Of a DNA stretch of 64,000 bases, positions 29,758-36,910 are shown in pieces. The notes under the pieces were generated by a model. It was not told where the DNA came from. It did not search any database and was given only the letters and a program-made list of their open reading frames with translations. Origin of the DNA: Burkholderiaceae bacterium (GTDB taxonomy: Bacteria > Pseudomonadota > Gammaproteobacteria > Burkholderiales > Burkholderiaceae_C); NCBI GenBank assembly GCA_019751915.1, contig JAIEMS010000007.1, positions 1-64,000 on the forward strand, in the 5' to 3' direction. A program made the translations under genes and the position numbers. Within the stretch, counting starts at the first letter, position 1. Every line of letters begins with the position of its first letter.

Positions 29758-31185
29758 ATGCACGCATTGACCTTACCCGCTGCGGACCATTACGACGAGA
29801 TGCTGCTCCCCAGCGGAGCCATCCGGCCGCATTACCAACCCTTTGCCAATTGGCTGCACGCGCAAACGCCGCAGGCATTGGCGAAAAAGCGCTCCGAAGC
29901 CGATTTGCTGTTCCACAAGGTCGGCATCACCTTTGCCGTTTATGGCGACGAGGCTGGTGCCGAGCGCTTGATTCCGTTTGACACCGTGCCGCGCATCGTG
30001 CCATCGGACGAATGGAAAATGCTAGAAGCGGGCTTGCGCCAGCGGGTCACGGCGCTGAACCGCTTTTTGTGGGACATCTACCATGAGCACAACATCATCA
30101 AGGCGGGGCTGATTCCAGCCGAGCAGGTGTTTGCCAACGCCCAGTACCAACCAGCGATGCAAGGCCTTGATTTGCCGCACGGTATTTACGCCCACATCAC
30201 CGGGGTCGATTTGATTCGCCACTCCGACGGCGGCTACTACGTGCTGGAAGACAACCTGCGCGTGCCCTCGGGCGTGAGCTACATGCTAGAAAACCGCAAA
30301 ATGATGATGCGGTTGTTTCCCGAGTTGTTTGCCCGCTACCCGATCGCTCCAGTGGCGCATTACCCGACCTTGCTGCTCAATACCCTGCGCCACTCCAGCG
30401 AAGTGGACAACCCCACCGTGGTGGTGCTGACACCGGGGCCGTGCAATTCGGCCTATTTTGAGCATGCGTTCTTGGCCCAGCAAATGGGGGTCGAGTTGGT
30501 CGAAGGACAAGACCTGTTTGTCAAAGACGACTACCTCTATATGCGCACCACCGTCGGGGCCAAGCGGGTCGATGTGATCTACCGGCGCATTGACGATGCC
30601 TTTTTGGATCCCCTGGCCTTCAACGCCGACTCGATGCTGGGCGTACCGGGGCTGCTGTCGGTTTACAAACAGGGCCACCTGATTTTGGCCAATGCCATTG
30701 GTACCGGCGTGGCCGACGACAAATCGATTTACCCCTATGTGCCCGACATGATTCGGTTCTACTTGAACGAAGAGCCGATTTTGCACAACGTGCCGACGTG
30801 GCAGTGCCGCAAACCCGACGACTTAGCCCATGTGCTCGAGCACATGGCCGAGTTGGTGGTTAAAGAAGTGCACGGCGCTGGTGGCTACGGTATGTTGGTC
30901 GGGCCTGCATCAACGGCGGCGGAAGTTGAGGATTTTAAAGAACGGGTGCGGGCCAACCCGAGCAACTACATTGCCCAACCGACGCTGTGCCTGTCGAGTT
31001 GCCCGACCTTTGTCGAGAGTGGCATTGCGCCGCGCCACATCGACCTGCGCCCCTTTGTGCTCAGTGGCCGCGAGGTCTCGATGGTCGCTGGTGGCCTGAC
31101 GCGTGTGGCCTTAAAGCAAGGCTCACTGGTGGTTAATTCGTCCCAAGGTGGTGGCACCAAGGACACTTGGATTCTGGAGTCCTGA
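29758..31185 (+). CDS. Circularly permuted ATP-grasp protein (predicted peptide ligase)
   Basis: The 475-residue product belongs to the circularly permuted ATP-grasp family (formerly DUF404/DUF407). These are predicted amidoligases that join amino acids or peptides using ATP. Blocks seen are TFAVYGDEAGAERLIPFD, VTALNRFLWDIYHE, YYVLEDNLRVPSGVSYMLEN, VVKEVHGAGGYGMLVGP and DLRPFVLSGREVSMVAGGLT with the ending SQGGGTKDTWIL. ATG 29758 follows GGAG. It leads a four-gene set with alpha-E, transglutaminase and Anbu genes, and the alpha-E start follows one base after its stop. The biochemical product is not established for this family as far as I know. Confidence 0.9.
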   Translation: MHALTLPAADHYDEMLLPSGAIRPHYQPFANWLHAQTPQALAKKRSEADLLFHKVGITFAVYGDEAGAERLIPFDTVPRIVPSDEWKMLEAGLRQRVTALNRFLWDIYHEHNIIKAGLIPAEQVFANAQYQPAMQGLDLPHGIYAHITGVDLIRHSDGGYYVLEDNLRVPSGVSYMLENRKMMMRLFPELFARYPIAPVAHYPTLLLNTLRHSSEVDNPTVVVLTPGPCNSAYFEHAFLAQQMGVELVEGQDLFVKDDYLYMRTTVGAKRVDVIYRRIDDAFLDPLAFNADSMLGVPGLLSVYKQGHLILANAIGTGVADDKSIYPYVPDMIRFYLNEEPILHNVPTWQCRKPDDLAHVLEHMAELVVKEVHGAGGYGMLVGPASTAAEVEDFKERVRANPSNYIAQPTLCLSSCPTFVESGIAPRHIDLRPFVLSGREVSMVAGGLTRVALKQGSLVVNSSQGGGTKDTWILES

Positions 31186-31186
31186 G

Positions 31187-32155
31187 ATGCTGTCACGTAC
31201 TGCTGCCCAACTCTTCTGGATGAGCCGCTACCTTGAGCGCGCTGAAAATCTGGTGCGCATGCTCGATGTGACGCACTCGCTGTCGCTGTTGCCCCAGTCG
31301 CGCGGTGCCATGACCGAGTTTGCCGCGCCGCTGGCCGTCACGGGTACGCTCGATCCGTACATCGCCCAGCACCGCAAGCTCGATGGCGAGGCGCTGTTTC
31401 ATTACATGGCGCTGGATTTAGAAAACCCGGCCTCGGTGCTGTCGTGCCTGAAATTGGCCCGCGAAAACGCCCACGCCGTGCGCGGCAAGATTACCGCTGA
31501 GATGTGGGAAGCCATCAATGCCAGTTGGCTCGAAGCGCGTGAAATGCCCAAGCGCGGCATTACCGATGTATCGGGCTTTTTCGACTGGATCAAAGAGCGC
31601 TCGCACCTGTTTCGCGGGGCCACCTATGGCACTTTGCAGCGCAACGATGCCTATTGCTTTATCCGTTTGGGTACTTTTATTGAGCGCGCTGACAACACCG
31701 CGCGGCTGCTGGATGTGAAGTCGCAATTGATCGAACCCGCCGTAGCGGGCTTGGTGCCCGTCAATGTGCCGCAAGAAAGCGCCCCCGAGTTTTACGCTTG
31801 GAGTGCGCTGCTGCGTTCGCTGTCGGCCTTTGAGGCCTACCACGAGGTGTACCGCGATGCCTTGGACGGCAGGCGCGTGACAGAACTGTTGATTTTGCGC
31901 CCCGATGTGCCGCGCAGCCTGCGCGCCTGCTGCGACGAAATTCGCACCATCTTGCCGCAAATCGAATCGTTGCCCGGCTCCTGCGATGCGGGCCGCGAGG
32001 TCAAGCTGCTGGCAGGTAAGCTGGCGTTGCAACTCGAATATGGTGCCGTCGATGAAATTCTGGACGCTGGCGTACACCGCTGGCTGACCGAGTTTTTGGC
32101 CCAGTCTGCACGCTTGGGGGATGCTATTGGCAAGGCTTACCTCGAAGCCAATTAG
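31187..32155 (+). CDS. Alpha-E domain protein (DUF403)
   Basis: The 322-residue all-helical product starts MLSRTAAQLFWMSRYLERAENLVRM-like (about residues 1-25), the diagnostic opening of alpha-E proteins with its acidic E-R-A-E motif. It then has FIRLGTFIERADNTARLLD. Alpha-E proteins are almost always encoded next to circularly permuted ATP-grasp genes and are proposed partners in the same peptide-forming pathway; no activity is proven. The start lies one base after the ATP-grasp stop (TGAG-ATG). Confidence 0.9.
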   Translation: MLSRTAAQLFWMSRYLERAENLVRMLDVTHSLSLLPQSRGAMTEFAAPLAVTGTLDPYIAQHRKLDGEALFHYMALDLENPASVLSCLKLARENAHAVRGKITAEMWEAINASWLEAREMPKRGITDVSGFFDWIKERSHLFRGATYGTLQRNDAYCFIRLGTFIERADNTARLLDVKSQLIEPAVAGLVPVNVPQESAPEFYAWSALLRSLSAFEAYHEVYRDALDGRRVTELLILRPDVPRSLRACCDEIRTILPQIESLPGSCDAGREVKLLAGKLALQLEYGAVDEILDAGVHRWLTEFLAQSARLGDAIGKAYLEAN

Positions 32156-32188
32156 CCCTATTTTTTCACGCCCCGCAAGGAGAACACC

Positions 32189-32998
32189 ATGCACTTGGTC
32201 ATCGCTCACGAGACTGTTTATCGCTATGACAGGCTGGTCAAGCGCAGTACGCAGTACCTGCGACTGACACCGCGCCCCGGTCACGGGCTGAAAGTGCTGT
32301 CTTGGCAATTGACGCTGCCCGCACCCGCATCGCGTTGCTTGGATGCCTACGGCAACATCATGCATGTGCTCACGCTGGACAAGCCCGTCAGCGAAATTCA
32401 CCTGATTGCCCGTGGCGAGGTGGAAACCGACGACACCCCCCCGACCCCCGACCCCGAAGACGATCTGCCCGCCGAGCTGTTTTTGCGTGACTCGCCATTG
32501 ACGCGTGCCGATGCCGCACTGCGCGAGTTTGCCCAAGGCCATGCGGTGGCGGTAGCGCTAGACCCCTTGGCGGGGCTGTTGCAAATGATGCAGGCCTTGG
32601 TGATGGTGATGCACTACACCCCCGGCACCACCGATGCGGCCACGCCAGCGGCGCAGGCTTTTGCCAGCGGTCACGGTGTTTGCCAAGACCATGCACAGGT
32701 TTTTGCCACCTGTGCGCGCTTGCTGGGCCTGCCTGCGCGCTACGTCAGCGGCTATTTGGCGGCAGACACTGAACACGTTGCCAGCCACGCGTGGGCCGAG
32801 GTGCGCTTGCCCCAAGGTTGGTTGGGTTTTGATGTCTCCAACCAGTGTTTGGCCGATGGCCGCTACGTCCGGCTGGCAATAGGTGCCGACTATGCCGATG
32901 CTTGCCCGGTGCGCGGTATGCGCTTGGGCGGAGGGGTCGAGCAACTGCACACTGCGGTGCAAGTGAGTCTGGGTGAAAAGCCACCCGATGAGCAATAA
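32189..32998 (+). CDS. Transglutaminase-like cysteine protease
   Basis: The 269-residue product has an N-terminal bacterial transglutaminase-like beta domain (YRYDRLVKRSTQYLRLTPR) and a core domain with the papain-like triad C165 (GHGVCQDHAQ), H200 (ASHAWAEV) and D215 (GFDVSN). There is no signal peptide, so it acts in the cytosol. In gene clusters of this type it is predicted to cleave or transfer the peptide or isopeptide made by the ATP-grasp enzyme. AAGGAGA precedes the ATG at 32189. Confidence 0.9.
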   Translation: MHLVIAHETVYRYDRLVKRSTQYLRLTPRPGHGLKVLSWQLTLPAPASRCLDAYGNIMHVLTLDKPVSEIHLIARGEVETDDTPPTPDPEDDLPAELFLRDSPLTRADAALREFAQGHAVAVALDPLAGLLQMMQALVMVMHYTPGTTDAATPAAQAFASGHGVCQDHAQVFATCARLLGLPARYVSGYLAADTEHVASHAWAEVRLPQGWLGFDVSNQCLADGRYVRLAIGADYADACPVRGMRLGGGVEQLHTAVQVSLGEKPPDEQ

Positions 32999-33046
32999 GC
33001 ACCGCAGGGGATAATTCCGCCGATTCAATGCGCTTTTTTTCTCACC

Positions 33047-33790
33047 ATGACCTACTGTGTTGCCATGCGGCTGGATGCCGGCCTGCTGTTTGCCTCGGAC
33101 TCGCGTACCAACGCTGGTGTCGATCACATCGCCACCTTTCGCAAAATGAGCCTCTTTGAGGTGCCCGGCGAGCGCCTGATTGTGCTGCTCAGTGCGGGCA
33201 ACCTTGCCACGACCCAAAGCGTTGTCAGCTTGCTGCGCCAGCGCTTGGCGCACAAAGGGGTGCCCGAGGGCGAGCACCTGAACAATCGGGCCTCGATGTA
33301 CGACGTGGCCGAACTGGTGGGCCGCACGGTCAAAGAAATCGTCGCCCGCGATGCCAATGCCCAAAGTTTGGGGCAGGGCGTTGATTTTGGTGGCAATTTT
33401 TTGGTCGGTGGACAAATTCGCGGCGAGGAGCCGCGCCTGTTCCATGTCTATGCCCAAGGCAACTTCATCGAAGCCTGCGACGACACGCCGTATTTCCAGA
33501 TTGGCGAATCCAAATACGGCAAGCCGATCATCGACCGGGTCATTCGCAACAACACTTCGCTGAAAGAGGCGGCCAAATGCACGTTGATCTCGTTTGATTC
33601 GACGATTCGCAGCAACCTCTCGGTCGGCTTGCCGATTGATATGTTGCTGTACCGCGCCGGCTCTTTTGCCAAGGCTGAACCCCACCGCATCGGTGCCGAT
33701 GACCCTTACTTCACCAAGCTCAGTCGCGGCTGGGGCGAGGGGCTGCGGCGCACCTTTTCTAAGCTGCCCGACGAGGACTGGTTTCGTTAA
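33047..33790 (+). CDS. Anbu / BPH proteasome-homologue peptidase
   Basis: The 247-residue product is an Ntn-hydrolase of the Anbu family (ancestral beta subunit, also called betaproteobacterial proteasome homologue). The presumed nucleophile is Thr2, exposed after removal of Met1. MTYCVAMRLDAGLLFASDSR with its RTNAGVD continuation resembles a proteasome beta subunit, and the FGGNFLVGGQ block is typical. Known members form open helical or ring assemblies rather than closed barrels. It ends the ATP-grasp/alpha-E/transglutaminase set, 48 bases after the transglutaminase stop. No ATPase partner is nearby. It is convergent with ruvC, three bases apart. Confidence 0.92.
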   Translation: MTYCVAMRLDAGLLFASDSRTNAGVDHIATFRKMSLFEVPGERLIVLLSAGNLATTQSVVSLLRQRLAHKGVPEGEHLNNRASMYDVAELVGRTVKEIVARDANAQSLGQGVDFGGNFLVGGQIRGEEPRLFHVYAQGNFIEACDDTPYFQIGESKYGKPIIDRVIRNNTSLKEAAKCTLISFDSTIRSNLSVGLPIDMLLYRAGSFAKAEPHRIGADDPYFTKLSRGWGEGLRRTFSKLPDEDWFR

Positions 33791-33793
33791 AGT

Positions 33794-34342
33794 TCAGTAA
33801 CTGCGGCCGCTTTTGTACATGGCGTGCTGGCGGCGTTGCAGCGGCGAGGCCTGGCCCAACCGCGCCATGGCATGGCCGGCATGGGCATGGGTGATGGCCA
33901 TGCCCAGCGCATCGGCGGCATCGGGGCCGGGCAAGCCCGGCAGGTTGAGCAGGCGGCGCACCATCTCTTGCACTTGGTTTTTGGCCGCTCGGCCATGACC
34001 GACGATGGCTTTTTTCATTTGCAGTGCGGTGTATTCGGCCACCGGCAAATCGCGTGACACCAGCGCCGTAATACACGCCCCGCGCGCTTGGCCCAGCAGC
34101 AGGGTCGATTGCGGATTGACGTTGACAAAAACGATCTCCACCGTTGCCACCGTCGGCTGGTAGCGCGTGACGACCTCGTTGATGCCATCAAACAGCACCT
34201 TGAGCCGCCCGGGCAGGTCGCCCAGCGCCAGCGCCGTGGTGCGAATGGTGCCGCTGGCAACGTAGGTCAGCGCTTGGCCTTGCACGTCGATAACGCCAAA
34301 GCCGGTGGTTTGCAGACCGGGGTCAATTCCGAGGATTCGCAT
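33794..34342 (-). CDS. ruvC: Crossover junction endodeoxyribonuclease RuvC
   Basis: Homodimeric nuclease that resolves Holliday junctions at the end of homologous recombination. The 182-residue product begins [16 protein letters not shown], with catalytic D7; the acidic [23 protein letters not shown] and the Asp pair in [15 protein letters not shown] complete the active site. Neither ruvA nor ruvB is adjacent here. The ATG at 34342 abuts a copy of the interspersed repeat. Confidence 0.95.
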   Translation of the reverse strand: MRILGIDPGLQTTGFGVIDVQGQALTYVASGTIRTTALALGDLPGRLKVLFDGINEVVTRYQPTVATVEIVFVNVNPQSTLLLGQARGACITALVSRDLPVAEYTALQMKKAIVGHGRAAKNQVQEMVRRLLNLPGLPGPDAADALGMAITHAHAGHAMARLGQASPLQRRQHAMYKSGRSY

Positions 34343-34398
34343 TGCTACTTTATAGATAGCAACTCATGCTTACAGCACAAGCGCTAGAGGCCATTTTG
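34342..34398. repeat. Interspersed repeat, full-length intergenic copy
   Basis: TTGCTACTTTATAGATAGCA starts it and CACAAGCGCTAGAGGCCATT ends it, about 57 bases in all. GCTA-CTTTATAGA-TAGC can pair, and the right arm carries the exact GCGCTAGAGGCC core. It lies between ruvC and mtgA. It is the clearest reference copy in the window. Confidence 0.7.
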
Positions 34399-34401
34399 GT
34401 A

Positions 34402-34430
34402 TGAAAAAAAGCCCCAAGAGGCCCCCGCAC
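34402..34430 (-). terminator. Probable terminator downstream of mtgA
   Basis: On the minus strand GCCTC and GGGGC can pair just before seven T residues (34412-34406), 15-40 bases after the mtgA stop (34445). The loop is short and the stem weak, so the assignment rests mainly on the T run and position. Confidence 0.35.
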
Positions 34431-34444
34431 CCGAGGTTGAATGT

Positions 34445-35167
34445 TTACGGCAACCCAGCGTTGCCCATGCGCGCCATGATGGTGCGTGTGCGCCCAGACA
34501 GGTAAGCCGACCCCGGTGTTTTCTCGAAGCGTTTGGGCGCTGGCAGCATCACGGCCAAGCGCGCGGCCTCGTGCGGTGCCAAACGGGCGGCAGTCTTGCC
34601 AAAGTAGCGTTGGGCCGCAGCTTCTGCGCCAAAGATGCCTTCGCCCCACTCGACATGGTTGAGGTAAATTTCCAGAATGCGTTGCTTGCTCAAGAGCTTT
34701 TCCAGGGCCAGTGTCAGGATGAATTCTTGCCCCTTGCGCAGCATGGTGCGCTCGCCCGAGAGCAGCAAGTTCTTGGCAAGTTGCTGGGTGATGGTCGAAC
34801 CGCCGACGATTTTCGGCGCTTTTGCAGCCTTGCTGGATTTTTCGGCGGCCAAGGCTTCGGCACGGGCGTTTTTCTCCCACGCCTTCTCGATGGCGTTCCA
34901 CTCGATGCCATCGTGGTTGACAAAGCCGTCGTCCTCTGAGGCAATCACCGCGCGCTTGAGGTGCTCGGAGATTTGCGCGTAGGGCACCCACTGTTGCCGC
35001 CAGTGCAACGCCTTCCGCTCAGACAACTGCGCCCACATCTCAGAGCGCTCGACGCTGGTCGATTCTGGTGTCAGCACGGCCATCAGGGCAATTTTGCCGA
35101 CAAAGAAAATTTGCAGCGCGACGACCGCACACGCCACCAACATCAGCCAACGCCACAAAGCCCGCAT
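34445..35167 (-). CDS. mtgA: Monofunctional peptidoglycan glycosyltransferase MtgA
   Basis: GT51-family enzyme that polymerises lipid II glycan strands in the periplasm, anchored by an N-terminal helix. The 240-residue product has the GT51 motifs EDDGFVNHDGIEW, GGSTITQQLAKNLLLSGERT, RKGQE and EIYLNHVEWG. It lacks any transpeptidase domain. ATG 35167 (MRALWRWLM) gives the family length and avoids a 35-base overlap with aroE; ATG 35218 is the alternative. It is the last gene of the minus-strand run RNase II-TonB-like-aroE-mtgA. Confidence 0.93.
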   Translation of the reverse strand: MRALWRWLMLVACAVVALQIFFVGKIALMAVLTPESTSVERSEMWAQLSERKALHWRQQWVPYAQISEHLKRAVIASEDDGFVNHDGIEWNAIEKAWEKNARAEALAAEKSSKAAKAPKIVGGSTITQQLAKNLLLSGERTMLRKGQEFILTLALEKLLSKQRILEIYLNHVEWGEGIFGAEAAAQRYFGKTAARLAPHEAARLAVMLPAPKRFEKTPGSAYLSGRTRTIMARMGNAGLP

Positions 35168-35183
35168 CCAAACAGACGGGAAG

Positions 35184-36053
35184 TTAAAGTTTCGCAGGGG
35201 CGGGGGCGGCCGGGGCATCCATCAGCGAGCGCAGCTCTGCCAACACCTGCGCCCCCGGTGGGCGCACACCACGCCAGAGCGCAAAGGCCTCGGCGGCTTG
35301 CTCGACCAGCATGCCCAGCCCGTCGCGGGCCTGCGCGCCATGCTGACCAGCCCACTCCAAAAAGCCCTGCGCGGCAGGGCCATACATCATGTCGTAGGCC
35401 AAGCTGCCGGGGCGCAACACACTGGCAGGCACTGGCACGGCATCACCGGCCAAACTGCTGGCGCTGGCGTTGATGACGAGATCAAAATCGGCATCTAGCG
35501 CTTGTGTAGACTGGGCCAGTAGCTCTGTTTTTTGTAGCGCGGCAATAGGCGCATGGGCCTGCACCAGCGCCTGTGCGCGGGCCAATGTGCGGTTGGCAAC
35601 CACGACCCGGCGTGGCCCGGCTTGCAGCAATGGCCCCAATGCGCCAGCGGCAGCGCCGCCTGCACCCACCACCAGCACATCGCGCCCAGCCAGCGTCAGG
35701 CCTGCGTTGCGGGTCAAATCGGCGACCAGCCCTAAACCATCGGTGTTGTCGGCGGTAATGCCATCGGCGGTAAAAATCAGGGTATTGGCCGCGCCCGCCA
35801 GTTGCACCCGCTCACTACAGCGGCTGGCCGCTTGCGCCGCTTGCAGCTTGAACGGCACCGTAATGTTGCAGCCGCGCCCGCCTGCGCTGGCAAACTCGCG
35901 CAGCGCTTGGGTAAAGCCATCGAGCGCCACCCAGCGGCGTTCATAGACCAGCGCTTGTCCGGTCAATTCGGCAAAGCGGGCATGGATCCACGGCGAACGG
36001 CTGTGTTCAACCGGGTTGCCCATGACGCAGTAGAGATCGGCAGCAAAACTCAT
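35184..36053 (-). CDS. aroE: Shikimate dehydrogenase AroE
   Basis: NADPH-dependent reduction of 3-dehydroshikimate to shikimate in aromatic amino acid synthesis. The 289-residue product has the substrate site NPVEHSRSPWIHARF, NITVPFK, ADNTDGLG, the cofactor loop VVGAGGAAAG with NRT, and MMYGP. The start overlaps the stop of the TonB-like gene (ATGA). A loop at about residues 172-190 (ALQKTELLAQSTQALDADF) is encoded by DNA that closely matches the repeat copy next to trpC (see 35482-35540). Confidence 0.95.
   Translation of the reverse strand: MSFAADLYCVMGNPVEHSRSPWIHARFAELTGQALVYERRWVALDGFTQALREFASAGGRGCNITVPFKLQAAQAASRCSERVQLAGAANTLIFTADGITADNTDGLGLVADLTRNAGLTLAGRDVLVVGAGGAAAGALGPLLQAGPRRVVVANRTLARAQALVQAHAPIAALQKTELLAQSTQALDADFDLVINASASSLAGDAVPVPASVLRPGSLAYDMMYGPAAQGFLEWAGQHGAQARDGLGMLVEQAAEAFALWRGVRPPGAQVLAELRSLMDAPAAPAPAKL
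35482..35540. repeat. Repeat-like segment inside aroE
   Basis: On the minus strand GCTACAAAAAACAGAGCTAC and later CTACACAAGCGCTAGATGCC follow the layout of the intergenic copy at 62556-62604. The two share CAAAAAACAGAGC and CACAAGCGCTAGA in the same order. It is read in frame as a loop of AroE that is variable in the family. Confidence 0.55.
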
Positions 36054-36910
36054 TGGACGCTGGTTTCCAGGGTCTGTTCGCGCGTGAACTTAAAGCGCGA
36101 GACCACGGCAATTTGATCGGCTTTGCGGTGCATGGCCTCGCCAAAGGGGGCAAATGGGCCAGCAGCACGGGCAATAGCCTCAGCGCGCCGGTCCAGCAAG
36201 CGGTTGCCTGAACCTTGCGCGATTTCGGTGTCCAGCACCCGGCCATCAAAGTTGATGGTGACGATCATGGTCAGCTCGCCGTAGATTTTTTTGCCGTTTT
36301 GCTCTGGAAAATTCTCAGTGCCCTTGTCTTCCACTTTGCGGCGCAAGGCATCGTAGTAAACGGCGTAGACCTCCTCGCGCGTGGCAGGGCTGATGTAGCG
36401 CTTTTTCGGGCGGGCGTTCTCTTCGCTGATGCGTTTTTCGATCTCGGCCAGCAGCTTGACCAGTTGGCGGCGGCGGTCTTCTTGTGCTGCTTGCCCAGCA
36501 TTTTGGCTGGCCGGGCGCGGCTGGTCGGGTGGCAAAGCAGCCAGCTCTTTGCGCAAATCTGTCAGTAGCTGCATTTGCTGTGCTTGCAAGACATCCATTT
36601 GGCGCTGGGCTTCTTCGTAATCGTCACCGACCTTGGTCAGGGCCGAGTACGGCAGCGGGCTGGTGGCCCGGCCCTGAGCAGCCTCGCCACCACCGGCCAG
36701 TGCGTGCTGGGCGATCGCCAAGGCTTTATCAGGGGTTTCGTCAGATTGGGCATTGACCAAAATGACTTCCAGCGGCGTGTCTTGGAAGATGCGATTGAAC
36801 CCTTCCGGGTTAACAAAGCGCACCGACAACGGCACGACGTGCAGCGCAAAAGAGACGAGCAGCATCCATTGCAGGGTGCTGATAGGCTGGATCAAAGTTA
36901 GGTTTTTCAC
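36050..36910 (-). CDS. TonB-like C-terminal domain protein
   Basis: The 286-residue product has one N-terminal membrane helix (about residues 12-28), an acidic/Gln-rich periplasmic coiled region and a C-terminal TonB-type domain (YAVYYDALRRKVEDKGTENFP, then IYGELTMIVTINFDGRVLDTEI). It lacks the long Pro-Lys repeats of classical TonB, and no exbB/exbD is adjacent. It may be an energy transducer or a structural envelope protein. The GTG start overlaps the stop of the RNase gene and its stop overlaps aroE, so the three are tightly coupled. Confidence 0.75.
   Translation of the reverse strand: MKNLTLIQPISTLQWMLLVSFALHVVPLSVRFVNPEGFNRIFQDTPLEVILVNAQSDETPDKALAIAQHALAGGGEAAQGRATSPLPYSALTKVGDDYEEAQRQMDVLQAQQMQLLTDLRKELAALPPDQPRPASQNAGQAAQEDRRRQLVKLLAEIEKRISEENARPKKRYISPATREEVYAVYYDALRRKVEDKGTENFPEQNGKKIYGELTMIVTINFDGRVLDTEIAQGSGNRLLDRRAEAIARAAGPFAPFGEAMHRKADQIAVVSRFKFTREQTLETSVQ

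Noticed and set aside
34350-34991. 213-codon minus-strand frame overlapping mtgA
   Set aside because: Different frame from mtgA, which carries all GT51 motifs; this frame is Arg-rich and motif-free.
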